From Planctomycetota bacterium (GTDB lineage: Bacteria > Planctomycetota > Phycisphaerae > Phycisphaerales > UBA1924), in contig JAFLCN010000005.1 of the NCBI GenBank assembly GCA_017303555.1, positions 124,001 to 188,000 of the forward strand: 64,000 bases of DNA, in the 5' to 3' direction. Positions 21,214 through 30,271 of this stretch are shown here, in pieces. The position numbers and the translations under genes were made by a program. Within the stretch, counting starts at the first letter, position 1; every line of letters starts with the position of its first letter. A model generated the notes under the pieces. That model had not been told where the DNA came from and searched no databases. It saw only the letters and a program-made list of their open reading frames with translations.

Positions 21214-22584
21214 TTACTTGACGACCGGATCATCCCAGCCGCCTTGCGGTGTGAGACGCGTGGGAACGGACGTTGCGCCCCACGTGCCGGGCTCGTAGGT
21301 GCCGACCGGAGTTCCGGCCTTGATGACGGGATCGACGATGCGCCACGCCTCTTCGACCGAGTCTTCGCGGGCAAACAGCGTGGGGTCTCCGGCCATTGCA
21401 TCTCCCAGCACGCGTTCGTAGGCGTCCATGTCTTCGGGCAGGGGTTGGCGTGTCGCGACCATTTCGCTCTTGACCGACGATTTCTCGTCGGCGGACGGCA
21501 CGTTCGCGCCGATCGCGACCGTCATGTCGGGGCTGATGCGGATGCGCACGGTGTTGCACGCAAGGTTGTAGTTGCAGAACATGGTGGGGGGCTGTTTCAG
21601 ACGGATGAGCACTTCGGTGCAGGTCACCGGGAGCTGCTTGCCCGCACGCAGGAAGAATGGAACCCCGCGCCAGCGCCACGAATCGACCTCGAGGCGCATG
21701 ATCGCGAAGGTCTCGACCGTGGAACCTTGCGCGACTCCCTGCTCGGAGCGATACCCGTTGAACTGGCCGCGGAGGACATCTTCGGGCTTGAGGGTCGGGA
21801 TCGCCCGCAGCACTTTGATCTTTTCATCGCGGATCGATTCGCTGTCGGTCCGGACCGGCGGTTCCATCGCGAGATTTGTCAGCACCTGGAAAAGGTGGTT
21901 CTGCATGACGTCGCGGATCGCGCCGGTCTGGTCGTAGAACGCGCCGCGTCCCTGCACCCCGAAGTTTTCGGCCATCGTGATCTGGATGTTTTCGATGTAG
22001 GTGCGGTTCCAGAAGGGCTCGAAAAGCGAGTTCGCGAACCGCGAGAAGAGCATGTTGTGCACCGGGCGTTTGCCGAGGTAGTGGTCGATTCGGAAGATCG
22101 ACTTTTCGTCGAAGGCCCCGAGCAGTACCGCGTTGAGCCTGCGAGCGGATTCGAGATCCGTGCCGAATGGTTTCTCGACGATCACGCGCCCCTGGCAGTC
22201 GCACTGGGTTTTCTGGAGTTGTTCCACCAGCGTCGCGAAGAGCACCGGCGGGATTGCGAGGTAGTGCGCCGGAAACTTCGCGTTCCCGAGTTCCTTCTTG
22301 AGTGTCAGAAACGTCGCCTGCTCGCGATAGTCGCCGTCAACGTACCGGAGCAGCGCACTCAGCTTCGCGAAGTTCTCCTCTTCGAAGCGGCCGTGTTTCT
22401 GGATGCTGTCCTTGGCGCGAGCCTTCAACTGATCGAGATTCCAGCCGGCTTTGGCGACACCGATGACCGGCACGTTCAGCGTGCCGCGCCGGATCATGGC
22501 CGATAGCGCCGGAAAGATCTTCTTGTACGCGAGATCGCCCGTGGCGCCGTAGAAAACAAGAGCATCAGAACGTTCGGGAGGCAT
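21214..22584 (-). CDS. zwf: Glucose-6-phosphate 1-dehydrogenase
   Basis: Oxidises glucose 6-phosphate to 6-phosphogluconolactone, the first step of the oxidative pentose phosphate pathway. Start ATG 22584 follows GGAG by about 9 bases. Length is 456 residues, slightly short for the family (about 480-510). Cofactor loop [17 protein letters not shown] (about 11-27); KPFG near 144; the signature [10 protein letters not shown] (about 165-174) holds the catalytic His, but the residue after GK is Arg where most Zwf have Glu; [16 protein letters not shown] near 310. In the cluster ROK kinase-gnd-zwf-glucosidase, with 51 bases to gnd and 30 to the glucosidase, it takes G6P from the kinase and passes product to Gnd. 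No separate lactonase is seen. Confidence 0.94.
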   Translation of the reverse strand: MPPERSDALVFYGATGDLAYKKIFPALSAMIRRGTLNVPVIGVAKAGWNLDQLKARAKDSIQKHGRFEEENFAKLSALLRYVDGDYREQATFLTLKKELGNAKFPAHYLAIPPVLFATLVEQLQKTQCDCQGRVIVEKPFGTDLESARRLNAVLLGAFDEKSIFRIDHYLGKRPVHNMLFSRFANSLFEPFWNRTYIENIQITMAENFGVQGRGAFYDQTGAIRDVMQNHLFQVLTNLAMEPPVRTDSESIRDEKIKVLRAIPTLKPEDVLRGQFNGYRSEQGVAQGSTVETFAIMRLEVDSWRWRGVPFFLRAGKQLPVTCTEVLIRLKQPPTMFCNYNLACNTVRIRISPDMTVAIGANVPSADEKSSVKSEMVATRQPLPEDMDAYERVLGDAMAGDPTLFAREDSVEEAWRIVDPVIKAGTPVGTYEPGTWGATSVPTRLTPQGGWDDPVVK

Positions 22585-22635
22585 GGACGGCTCCGGCGGA
22601 GATGGTTGGGAAGGTACGTGAGTGCGCGATCGCCG

Positions 22636-23652
22636 TCAGTGTGCGGGCTTCTCGTGATGCCCGCCGAACTCGAATCGCATCGCGGACATGAGCTTGTTGG
22701 CGTAGGCGGCTTCGCCTCGCGAGGAGAATCGCTCGAAGAGCGAAGCGGTCAGCACGTGCGCGGGGACAGCTTCATCGATTGCCGCCTTGATCGTCCAGCG
22801 GCCTTCGCCCGAATCGGAGACCTTGCCGGTGAAGTTGGCGAGGTTCGGGTCCTTCGCGAGCGCTGAAGACGTGAGATCGAGCAGCCACGAGGCGATGACG
22901 CTGCCGCGGCGCCAGACTTCGGCGACGTCGGGCAGGTTGAGGTCGTACTGGTAGTGCTCGGGATCGCGCAGCGGCGTGGTCTCGGCGTCGATGGCGTGGT
23001 CCTGCTTGCCGATGTTGGCCGAACGGAGGATGCCGAAGCCCTCGGCATACGCGGCCATGATGCCGTACTCGATGCCGTTGTGGACCATCTTGACGAAGTG
23101 ACCCGCGCCGCTGGGGCCGCAGTGGAGGTAGCCCTGCTCCGCAGTACCCGCGATCTTCTCGCGGCCGGGTGTTCGCTCGATCGAGCCGACCCCCGGTGCA
23201 AGCGTCTTGAAGATCGGGTCGAGGTACTTCACGGCGACCTGCGGGCCACCGATCATCATGCAGTAGCCGCGCTCGAGGCCCCAGACGCCGCCGCTGGTGC
23301 CGACGTCGAGGTAGTTGATGTTCTTGGGCGCGAGTTCCTTGGCGCGCCGGATGTCGTCAATGTAGTACGAGTTACCACCGTCGATGATGGTGTCCCCGCC
23401 GTCGAGCAGTGGGAGGAGCGAGGCGATGGACTTGTCGACGACTGCTGCGGGAACCATCAGCCAGATGGCGCGGGGCTTGTCGAGCTTCTTGACAAACTCG
23501 GCGAGCGATGCTGCGCCGATCGCCTTTTCTTTTTCCAATGCCTGCACCGCGTCCTGCGACATATCGAAAACAACGCACTGATGGCCGCCCTTGATCAGGC
23601 GGCGGACCATGTTCGCGCCCATGCGGCCGAGTCCGATCATTCCGAGTTGCAT
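22636..23652 (-). CDS. gnd: 6-phosphogluconate dehydrogenase, short (NAD-type) form
   Basis: Oxidatively decarboxylates 6-phosphogluconate to ribulose 5-phosphate. ATG 23652 with GGAG six bases before it is the start; an in-frame TTG at 23664 is less likely. The product is 338 residues, matching the short decarboxylating form rather than the 470-residue classical enzyme. Visible: [17 protein letters not shown] nucleotide fold, [32 protein letters not shown], and the substrate signature [19 protein letters not shown] (about 180). The end of the second beta strand reads VVFDMS; an Asp there usually means NAD+ rather than NADP+. It lies between the kinase (66 bases) and zwf. Confidence 0.93.
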   Translation of the reverse strand: MQLGMIGLGRMGANMVRRLIKGGHQCVVFDMSQDAVQALEKEKAIGAASLAEFVKKLDKPRAIWLMVPAAVVDKSIASLLPLLDGGDTIIDGGNSYYIDDIRRAKELAPKNINYLDVGTSGGVWGLERGYCMMIGGPQVAVKYLDPIFKTLAPGVGSIERTPGREKIAGTAEQGYLHCGPSGAGHFVKMVHNGIEYGIMAAYAEGFGILRSANIGKQDHAIDAETTPLRDPEHYQYDLNLPDVAEVWRRGSVIASWLLDLTSSALAKDPNLANFTGKVSDSGEGRWTIKAAIDEAVPAHVLTASLFERFSSRGEAAYANKLMSAMRFEFGGHHEKPAH

Positions 23653-23718
23653 TCGTTGCTCCAATGTGCGGGTCAGAATTCGATGCCGATCTTCGGCCAG
23701 TATGACAGGTTTTGGGCG

Positions 23719-24411
23719 TTAGCGTGTGTGTCCGGTGTGCTTGGACGGTTTGGTCCGCTTCGAGGGATGATCCCAGAGGCGAAAGCCCCCGATGAAGGCG
23801 TTGGCGTTGTCGCCCGGGCGGCACAGCCGGGGCAGCACATCCAGCTTCTTGACGTTACCCCCTCCGATGACAACATCGTTTGGCTCGAGCGCCGCGGTCA
23901 GTCGTTCGATGACATCGATTACATGGCGCTTCCACTTCGATTCGCCAAGCTTTTTGAGGCCCCGAATTCCGACGTAGTCCTCAAACGTCTTCTTCTTGTA
24001 GGGCAGGTGCGCCAGTTCCATCGGTGCGAGCACGCCCTCAATGATCATCGCCGTCCCGAGGCCCGTTCCGAGGCCCAGGAAGAGCATCCGGCCACCCTTG
24101 TAGCTGCCGAGCGCCTGCATCGCGGCATCGTTCACGACCTGAACTTGCTTTCCGAACGCCGTGGCGAAGTCGAAGCCGATCCACCCTTTCCCCAGATTTT
24201 TGGGATCGGAAACAATGTGGCCGTCCATGACGGGGCCGGGGTAGCCGATTGAGACCGCGTCATACTTCCAATCGCGTGCGACCCGCTTGACGCCGGCGAC
24301 CATCTTGCGGGCCGTCATTGTACCGCCGGACTCAAATTGTCTGTGCTCCGTCGCGCCGCTCGCCAGTACCTTGACGTGCGTGCCACCAACATCGATCACG
24401 AGAATCTTCAT
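23719..24411 (-). CDS. ROK-family sugar kinase, polyphosphate-glucokinase-like
   Basis: A 230-residue kinase, start ATG 24411 behind GGAGG (6 bases). ROK/ASKHA motifs: VIDVGGTHVKVLASG phosphate-1 loop at residues 5-19, IGYPGPV near 63, VNDAAMQALG near 100 with the catalytic Asp, and FLGLGTGLGTAMI (about 115). It resembles compact polyphosphate/ATP glucokinases (PpgK-type), smaller than typical 300-residue ROK members. As the first gene of the minus-strand set followed by gnd, zwf and the glucosidase, it probably supplies glucose 6-phosphate. Phosphate donor (ATP or polyphosphate) cannot be read from sequence alone. Confidence 0.8.
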   Translation of the reverse strand: MKILVIDVGGTHVKVLASGATEHRQFESGGTMTARKMVAGVKRVARDWKYDAVSIGYPGPVMDGHIVSDPKNLGKGWIGFDFATAFGKQVQVVNDAAMQALGSYKGGRMLFLGLGTGLGTAMIIEGVLAPMELAHLPYKKKTFEDYVGIRGLKKLGESKWKRHVIDVIERLTAALEPNDVVIGGGNVKKLDVLPRLCRPGDNANAFIGGFRLWDHPSKRTKPSKHTGHTR

Positions 24412-24575
24412 CAAGCCTCCAGAAGGGACCACGCGGAGCGCGGCGGCAGATTGTCGGCCCTATCGCCCCCGGAAACAAGGAAGAGACGCAAATCCGCCCT
24501 GCCACGGCAGATCGTGGCGGCAACGCCTATGGATCGAACGATTGTGGCGGCAACCTGGCGACGGACGTGATGAAT

Positions 24576-25952
24576 TCACCTCGGCGATGAAGGCGGAATA
24601 TGCACACCGCCCTTAACGACGCAGGTGACCCGTTCGAGCTCGGTGATGTCCTGGGTCGGGTCGCCTTTTACGGCGATGAGATCGCCCGCCTTGCCGGTCT
24701 CGATGGTGCCGATCTCCTTCTCGAGCCCGAGAAGTTGAGAGGCGACAATCGTCGCGGAGCGGATGGCTTCGCTGGGTGTCATGCCGCCCTTCACCATCAG
24801 GGCAAACTCACGCGCGTTCTGGCCGTGCGGGCTTACGCCGGTATCGGTTCCGAATGCGATCTTGACGCCCGCCTCATGGCTCTTGCGGAACATCTCGATC
24901 GACTTGGGTGCAACCAGCCGTGCCTTCTCGGCGACCTGCGGCAGATAGAACCCGGAAACTTCTGCATTCGCAGCGACCGTCGCCGAAGCGAGCAGCGTCG
25001 GGACGTGATAGCAGTTGCGCCCTTTGAAGAGTGCGATCGAATCGTCGTCCAGATACGTTCCGTGCTCGATGGAATCGACACCCGCTTTGATTGCGGCATT
25101 GATGCCATCAACACCGTGCGCGTGCGCCGCAACTTTGCGCTGCAGCGAATGTGCCGTCGTCACGATCGCCTCGAGTTCATCATCGAAGTACTGCTGCGCC
25201 AGCCCGGCCTTTGCCGCGGATAGCACTCCTCCGGTCGCGGTCACCTTGATGACATCTGCTCCGAGCTTGATCTGATTGCGGACGGCTTTGCGGCACTCAT
25301 CCGGTCCATCCGCGATGCCGCCTTCGGGATTCGGCATTGCAAACAGGCCCTCGCGGAACCCGGTCGTCCCGTCGCCGTGTCCGCCGGTGATGCTGATCGC
25401 GTGGCCCGCCGCGACGACTCGGGGCCCAACCACGAATCCCGCCTTGATCGCATCGCGCACGTCCAGAATCACCTGCGCACGCCCCGATCCAAGATCGCGC
25501 ACCGTCGTAAATCCAGCATCGAGGTTTTTCCGCGCGTATGTCGTCGCACGCAGGGCAAGAAATCCGTCCGACTCGAGCAGGTCACGCATGCGCAAAGACG
25601 CATCAAATTCCATCGTGAGATGCACGTGGCAATCGATCAAGCCGGGGAGAACGTACTGCTCGCGGAGATCGATCTCGTCGATGATCGGCGCGACCTGCTC
25701 GGCACGGACGTTTGGGCCATCAAAGCCATCGAGCACGGAGTCGATGATGCCATTCTTGATCACGACCGTCTGCTTGGCCTTCGCAGGTTGTCCGGGCACG
25801 GCGAGCAGAGTGCCGCAGCGAACGAGTGTGTAGTGATTCGGAGCCGGCGCGGGCTGCCCCGGGGTTGCATCCTGCCGCGCGAGCGTGCAGGGAGCGCTCG
25901 AACAAAGAGCGATCAAGGCAAACAACTTCGCGCTCTGCACAAGCTTCTTCAT
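24576..25952 (-). CDS. Exported amidohydrolase (imidazolonepropionase/prolidase-like)
   Basis: A 458-residue protein with a signal peptide, start ATG 25952 behind AAGAGAG. It belongs to the metal-dependent amidohydrolase superfamily: HxH in LIDCHVHLT (about 108), a lysine of the carboxylated type in VIKVTATGG (about 228), His in VAAHAHGV and in SIEHGTYL, and the final Asp in FGTDTGVSPHG (about 358). This is the imidazolonepropionase/Xaa-Pro dipeptidase-like subgroup found as secreted or periplasmic enzymes of unknown substrate. All metal ligands are present so it should be active. It is 22 bases behind the upstream formylglycine-enzyme gene and may be co-transcribed with it. Confidence 0.87.
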   Translation of the reverse strand: MKKLVQSAKLFALIALCSSAPCTLARQDATPGQPAPAPNHYTLVRCGTLLAVPGQPAKAKQTVVIKNGIIDSVLDGFDGPNVRAEQVAPIIDEIDLREQYVLPGLIDCHVHLTMEFDASLRMRDLLESDGFLALRATTYARKNLDAGFTTVRDLGSGRAQVILDVRDAIKAGFVVGPRVVAAGHAISITGGHGDGTTGFREGLFAMPNPEGGIADGPDECRKAVRNQIKLGADVIKVTATGGVLSAAKAGLAQQYFDDELEAIVTTAHSLQRKVAAHAHGVDGINAAIKAGVDSIEHGTYLDDDSIALFKGRNCYHVPTLLASATVAANAEVSGFYLPQVAEKARLVAPKSIEMFRKSHEAGVKIAFGTDTGVSPHGQNAREFALMVKGGMTPSEAIRSATIVASQLLGLEKEIGTIETGKAGDLIAVKGDPTQDITELERVTCVVKGGVHIPPSSPR

Positions 25953-25974
25953 GTAGCTCTCTTTCAATGTGAAT

Positions 25975-27147
25975 TCACTTGCTCTTCGTTGCCGCTGGCG
26001 ACGCCGGATCCTGCACGCACCGGAACCCGACGTGATTGCTGCCGGTCATTTCCTCGCCCTTGCCACGCGTGCCGACCATGTAGCGCGTGCAGTATTGATC
26101 TGTGCAGAGGAACGAGCCGCCCTTGTGCACGCGCTTCTTCTCGTTGGGTTCCGCCGGGTCGTACGGCGAAGAAGGCCCCTTGGGGTTCTTGATCACCGAC
26201 GACAATCCCCCGGCCGTCGCGACCTGGCGCGCAAACGTGTCCGGCCGATACCAATCGCTGCACCACTCCCAGACATTTCCAGCGGTGTCGTAGAGCCCGT
26301 AGCCGTTGGGAACAAACTGTTTGACCGGCGCGATACCGGCGAACCCGTCCTCGCCGACGTCCTTCATCGGGAACTTGCCTTGGTAGGTGTTCGCCATGAA
26401 CTTGCCATCAGGGCGAAGCTCGTTGCCCCACGAATAGACATCGCCCGCGTGACCGCCGCGGGAGGCGAACTCCCACTCGGCTTCGGTGGGCAGGCGCTTT
26501 CCGGCCCACTTGCAGTACGCGACAGCATCGGGATAGGCGATGTGGACGACGGGGTAGTTTTCTTTTCCATCGATGTTCGAGTCCGGGCCATCCGGGTGCC
26601 GCCAGTTCGCGCCGTGCTGATACCGCCACCATTGAAAGTGGTTGTTCAGCGCGACCGGTTTGTCGGTGGGAGTGAAAACGGTCGAACCGGCCTTTAGGTT
26701 TTCAGGAGGAGCAGTGGGGAACTCTTCCTTGGTCGGCGCGATCTCCGCGACCGTGCGGTATCCGGTTGCCTTGACAAACTCCGCGAACTGCGCGTTGGTG
26801 ACTTCGGTGATGTCCATCCAGAAGCCGTCGACATACACGCGATGCACGGGGCGTGCATCCGGCATCGAGTCGGGGCCGCCGCAGACGAGCGGTGTCGGAT
26901 CATCTGAACCCATTGAATACTCGCCGCCAGGGATCCAGACCATGCCGCTGGGTGCGGGTGTCGGCGCGGGGGACTTATTCTCGATGGTCGGTCCGAATCC
27001 AGCGTTTGCGTTCGGCGTGGCCTCCTGCGGACGCGCAACCTGCGCGAGCGAGGTGCTTACTCCAAAGACCAACGCACCAGCCGCAGTCATGAGATGAGGC
27101 GGGGATTGCAGCAAGCCGTTTCGAGCACGAGTCGTTTGATTGGGCAC
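25975..27147 (-). CDS. Formylglycine-generating enzyme (SUMF1 family) with catalytic Cys pair and leader
   Basis: A 390-residue SUMF1/FGE-fold protein. GTG 27147 follows GGAGG at good spacing and begins a stretch with a hydrophobic leader (LMTAAGALVFGVSTSLAQ), so the long upstream extension of the frame is rejected. Fold signatures: MVWIPGGEYSMGSDD (about 110), YVDGFWMDITEVTNAQFAEF, WAGKRLPTEAEWEFASRGG, LYDTAGNVWEWCSDW. Unlike most SUMF1-domain proteins it keeps the two active-site cysteines of true FGE: GGSFLCTDQYCTRY gives C348 and C353, the same five-residue spacing as in the human enzyme, and ends NHVGFRC. True FGE converts Cys (or Ser in other systems) of type-I sulfatases to formylglycine. 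No sulfatase lies in the window; an exported location would be unusual. Confidence 0.88.
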   Translation of the reverse strand: MPNQTTRARNGLLQSPPHLMTAAGALVFGVSTSLAQVARPQEATPNANAGFGPTIENKSPAPTPAPSGMVWIPGGEYSMGSDDPTPLVCGGPDSMPDARPVHRVYVDGFWMDITEVTNAQFAEFVKATGYRTVAEIAPTKEEFPTAPPENLKAGSTVFTPTDKPVALNNHFQWWRYQHGANWRHPDGPDSNIDGKENYPVVHIAYPDAVAYCKWAGKRLPTEAEWEFASRGGHAGDVYSWGNELRPDGKFMANTYQGKFPMKDVGEDGFAGIAPVKQFVPNGYGLYDTAGNVWEWCSDWYRPDTFARQVATAGGLSSVIKNPKGPSSPYDPAEPNEKKRVHKGGSFLCTDQYCTRYMVGTRGKGEEMTGSNHVGFRCVQDPASPAATKSK

Positions 27148-27290
27148 AGAGCCTCCGTTGCACATGGTACCGGATGGAATGCGGGGTCGATGCGAACCCG
27201 GCAACTGCCGCAATGTTGGGGGAAAGCGGTTACGTTTCGGTTTCTCCACCGGATTGAGTGCCTCGCGGCAGGTACAAGGACTGCCGAAAC

Positions 27291-28052
27291 TCATTTCCAT
27301 TTGAGTGGCCGCACGGCGATTCCGTTGGCGACCAGCACGCGGTGCACCTGCCGCGCGGATTCCGCGGCCCCCGGAGTATCCGAATGCAGGCAAATGGTCT
27401 CTGCCGCGATCGTCAAGCTTGATCCATCCGCCAAGCGGACTTGGCCATCGTGCGCGATGGACAGCGCCTGGGCAGCCACTTCCGCGACAGTTTCGAGAAG
27501 CGCGCCCTCCAGCTTCCGCGAACGCAGCGAGCCGTCGGGTTCATAGCGTCGATCCGCAAACGCTTCTGATACGACAGATGCACCCTCACTCCGCCAACGT
27601 TCGAGACAGGGCGCGCCCGCTTGTCCCATCAACATCGCCTCGGGCAAAGCGGCCTTTGCCGCCTCTCGGATCGCATCCGCAACCGCGTTGTTTCTCATAG
27701 CGTCGTGATAGAGAGCGCCGTGCGGCTTGATGTGGACGACCCGAGCGCCACGCACATCGCGGATTGCGCAGACAAACGCGCGAAGCTGCGATTCGACCGC
27801 CGACGCGATGTCTTTGGGACCCATGCCCAGCGAATCGCGTCCGAAGCCGGCCCGATCCGGATACGAAGGATGAGCACCGATCCCGACTCCGCGCTCAACG
27901 CACGCGAGCGCGAGCCTGCGGATGGACGCAGCGTCCCCGGCGTGTCCGCCGCAGGCGATGTTGGCGGACGTAACGCAATCCAGCAACGCCAGTTCAACCG
28001 CGTCGGAAACGACTCCTTCACCCAAGTCGCAATTGAGATCGACAGAGTTCAC
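27291..28052 (-). CDS. pxpA: 5-oxoprolinase subunit A (LamB/YcsF family)
   Basis: PxpA works with PxpB and PxpC to hydrolyse 5-oxoproline (pyroglutamate) to glutamate with ATP. GTG 28052 overlaps the TGA of the upstream transporter gene (GTGA), which fixes the start: MNSVDLNCDLGEG. Family motifs: VTSANIACGGHAGD (about 28-41), GVGIGAHPSYPDRAGFGR (about 58-75), VVHIKPHGALYHD (about 100) and SEAFADRRYEPDG, TICLHSDTP near the end. 253 residues, the usual length. The open frame reaching 28919 is an antiparallel-free extension through the transporter gene in another frame and is rejected. Last gene of the pxpB-pxpC-MFS-pxpA set. Confidence 0.94.
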   Translation of the reverse strand: MNSVDLNCDLGEGVVSDAVELALLDCVTSANIACGGHAGDAASIRRLALACVERGVGIGAHPSYPDRAGFGRDSLGMGPKDIASAVESQLRAFVCAIRDVRGARVVHIKPHGALYHDAMRNNAVADAIREAAKAALPEAMLMGQAGAPCLERWRSEGASVVSEAFADRRYEPDGSLRSRKLEGALLETVAEVAAQALSIAHDGQVRLADGSSLTIAAETICLHSDTPGAAESARQVHRVLVANGIAVRPLKWK

Positions 28053-29302
28053 TCGAGTTTTTCGCCCTGCGTGTTGGGAAGGAAAAGAAAGATGACCGCG
28101 CCCGCAAGAAACAGCAGGCCGAGAAACGCCAGCGCAGTTCCGAGGCCGAGATTGACCGAAAGGGCTCCGATCACCGTCGGTGCGATCGCGCTCACGCCCC
28201 GCCCGAAGTTGTAGCAAAGCCCCTGCGCCGTCGCTCTCACCCGCGCCGGGAAGAGCTCCGCCAGCAGCGCGCCGAAGACGCTGAAGAAGCCGTGCCCGAA
28301 GTACCCGATGATCGGCCCGACCGCGAAGAGCAGCCATTTGTTTCCCGCGCTCAGCCCGAAGATCGGAGTGAAGATCGCGGCACCGACCGTGAAAATCGTG
28401 AAAACGGCTCGACGCCCGAATCGCTCGGCGAGGAAGCCGAATGTGAAGTACCCGAAGAACGCGCCGATCTGGATCGTGACGATCCAGCCGGTGGACTTGA
28501 CGAACTCCAGCCCCGCGCCGCCCTTCTCCGGGGGCATCGCAAGGAAGCCGGGGATCCAGGTGAAGAGCCCCCAGAACGCGAACATCAGGGATGTGGTGAG
28601 CAGGCACGCGGTGGCAACCCGCGCGCGGTACGGAGGGCGCGAGAGGATGGAGAAGGTTTCGCCAAGCCCGACCCGGGCGCCGGACGAGCGCAGCCACGCA
28701 TCGGGCTCGGGGACGCTGTGCCGGATCCAGAAGACGACGAGCGCGGGCGCGGCGCCCACGACGAACAGCCAGCGCCAGCCCAGCGTCGGGATGATGGCTC
28801 CGGCGAGCAGCGCGGCGAGGATGTATCCGATCGCCCACCCGGACTGCATCACGCCGATCGCCCGCCCGCGCTGCTTCGGATCCCACGTTTCCGCGATCAG
28901 CACGGAGCCCGCGGCCCACTCACCCCCCATGCCGATGCCGACCAGAAGCCGCCAGAAGATGAGCATCTCGAGGTTGTGCGCCGTCGCGCAGAGCGCGGTG
29001 CAGATCGAATAGAGCAGAATGGAAATCGAGAGCGCCCGCACCCGCCCGATCCGATCGGCGATTATGCCGAACGCCACGCCCCCGAATGCGGATGCGAGCA
29101 GAGTCGCCGACGCGATCAGGCCGCTCTGCGCCGCCGTCAGCTTGAAGTCGTCCTTGATGGTGGTGAGCGCGAGTGCATAAAGCATCACGTCCATGCCGTC
29201 GAGCATCCACCCCGCGCCGCCAGCGATCAGCGCCTTTCGCGCGTGCGGCGTTGCGCTCGTCCACCAGTGCAGCGGCCCGGGAGATGTTTCGGCGGTCTGC
29301 AT
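28049..29302 (-). CDS. MFS transporter in 5-oxoproline cassette
   Basis: A 417-residue, twelve-helix major facilitator protein of the metabolite:H+ symporter kind. Motifs: GWMLDGMDVMLYALAL in helix 1 (DGxD type, common in aromatic-acid and sialic-acid symporters), GIIADRIGRVRAL (loop 2-3 motif A), and RLLVGIGMGGEWAAGSVLIAE (helix 4). Start ATG 29302 lies 6 bases behind the stop of pxpC and its stop overlaps the start of pxpA. Its position inside the 5-oxoprolinase operon suggests it imports 5-oxoproline or a related carboxylate; this is inference from context. Confidence 0.85.
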   Translation of the reverse strand: MQTAETSPGPLHWWTSATPHARKALIAGGAGWMLDGMDVMLYALALTTIKDDFKLTAAQSGLIASATLLASAFGGVAFGIIADRIGRVRALSISILLYSICTALCATAHNLEMLIFWRLLVGIGMGGEWAAGSVLIAETWDPKQRGRAIGVMQSGWAIGYILAALLAGAIIPTLGWRWLFVVGAAPALVVFWIRHSVPEPDAWLRSSGARVGLGETFSILSRPPYRARVATACLLTTSLMFAFWGLFTWIPGFLAMPPEKGGAGLEFVKSTGWIVTIQIGAFFGYFTFGFLAERFGRRAVFTIFTVGAAIFTPIFGLSAGNKWLLFAVGPIIGYFGHGFFSVFGALLAELFPARVRATAQGLCYNFGRGVSAIAPTVIGALSVNLGLGTALAFLGLLFLAGAVIFLFLPNTQGEKLE

Positions 29303-29308
29303 TGGGTT

Positions 29309-30271
29309 CTAGCGGATCGGGACCTGTTGTCTCGGGAACTGGCGCAGCCTTTGACGCTGCGCCCTGAGCAGTCGATGCGCATCCGACACAGACACGGGCT
29401 CGAAGCGTACCTTGTCGCGTGGGCGCAATTGCCCGAGAATCGGAAGATCGACCGACGCGACGCAGGCGAGTACTGGATATCCCCCGGTCGTCGGATGATC
29501 GACTCCCAGAATGATGGGTTGTCCGTTCTCCGGTATCTGAATGGCGCCGGGCGTCATTCCCTCACTGAGCATGCGTCCGGCGCAGAGTGTCGGGATCGCC
29601 TCGCCTTCGAGTCGGATGCCGGCTCGATCAGACTGGTTTGAGACGGCGAACTCGGTCCGCCAGAAACGATCGGCGCCGTCCGGATCAAATCGATTGGCGA
29701 GCGGCAGCTCGATGGCGCGAAGCGTGCGTCGATCGAGAACGTGGGGCGCGAATCGATCGGCATCCATCACGCGAATCGCCGGCCGGGGTTCGGCCCGGTT
29801 CATTTCGAGTGTGTCTCCGGCGCGGAGCGCACGGCCGTGATGGCCGCCAAACCCGGCCCGCAAGTTGGTGGACGCGCCGAAGAGGGTCTCGGGGACAGCG
29901 ATCCCGCCTGCGACGCACAAGTACGCCCTGCAACCCCTGGTGATCGGTCCGATGCGCACGATGTCGCCCGCACCGACGCGGTGCGGGTTCCAAGACTGCA
30001 GCGGCCGCGTGGAAGCGCCCTCAAGTTGAATGTGTGCTTCGCCGCCGGTGATGGCGATGGTTGAGGGCGAGTCGAAGCGAACCGTTGCGCCGATCAGGGT
30101 GAACTCGAGCGCCGGGGCATGATCCCAATTGCCGAGTACCCGGTTTCCGACGATGAGCGAAAGCCGATCTGCCGCACCGCCTTCCGGCACGCCCATTTCC
30201 GCGAAGAGCGGAGAACCGAGCGATTGCACGGTCGTGAGCATGCCGGGTTCGAGGATCGAGATGGAGTGCAC
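29309..30271 (-). CDS. pxpC: 5-oxoprolinase subunit C (KipA/allophanate-hydrolase-like)
   Basis: PxpC is the carboxyltransferase-fold partner of PxpB in ATP-dependent 5-oxoproline hydrolysis (earlier called KipA). GTG 30271 directly abuts the TGA of pxpB with no gap, which fixes the start at MHSISILEPGMLTTVQ. Diagnostic sequence: QSLGSPLFAEMGVPEGGAADR (about 16-36), VGNRVLGN, ALEFTLIGATVRF, ITGGEA, PITRGCRAYLCVAGGI, and near the end LSEGMTPGAIQIPENGQPII and HPTTGGYPVLA. 320 residues, normal for the family. Confidence 0.93.
   Translation of the reverse strand: MHSISILEPGMLTTVQSLGSPLFAEMGVPEGGAADRLSLIVGNRVLGNWDHAPALEFTLIGATVRFDSPSTIAITGGEAHIQLEGASTRPLQSWNPHRVGAGDIVRIGPITRGCRAYLCVAGGIAVPETLFGASTNLRAGFGGHHGRALRAGDTLEMNRAEPRPAIRVMDADRFAPHVLDRRTLRAIELPLANRFDPDGADRFWRTEFAVSNQSDRAGIRLEGEAIPTLCAGRMLSEGMTPGAIQIPENGQPIILGVDHPTTGGYPVLACVASVDLPILGQLRPRDKVRFEPVSVSDAHRLLRAQRQRLRQFPRQQVPIR

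Noticed and set aside
19054..22506. 1,150-residue plus-strand open frame
   Set aside because: Lies opposite glucosidase and zwf, both of which have complete family motifs. Composition (Arg, Val, Glu, His) is typical of antisense frames in GC-rich DNA.
27291..28919. 542-residue frame including pxpA
   Set aside because: The upstream half is an out-of-frame reading of the MFS gene; the GTGA overlap fixes the true pxpA start at 28052.
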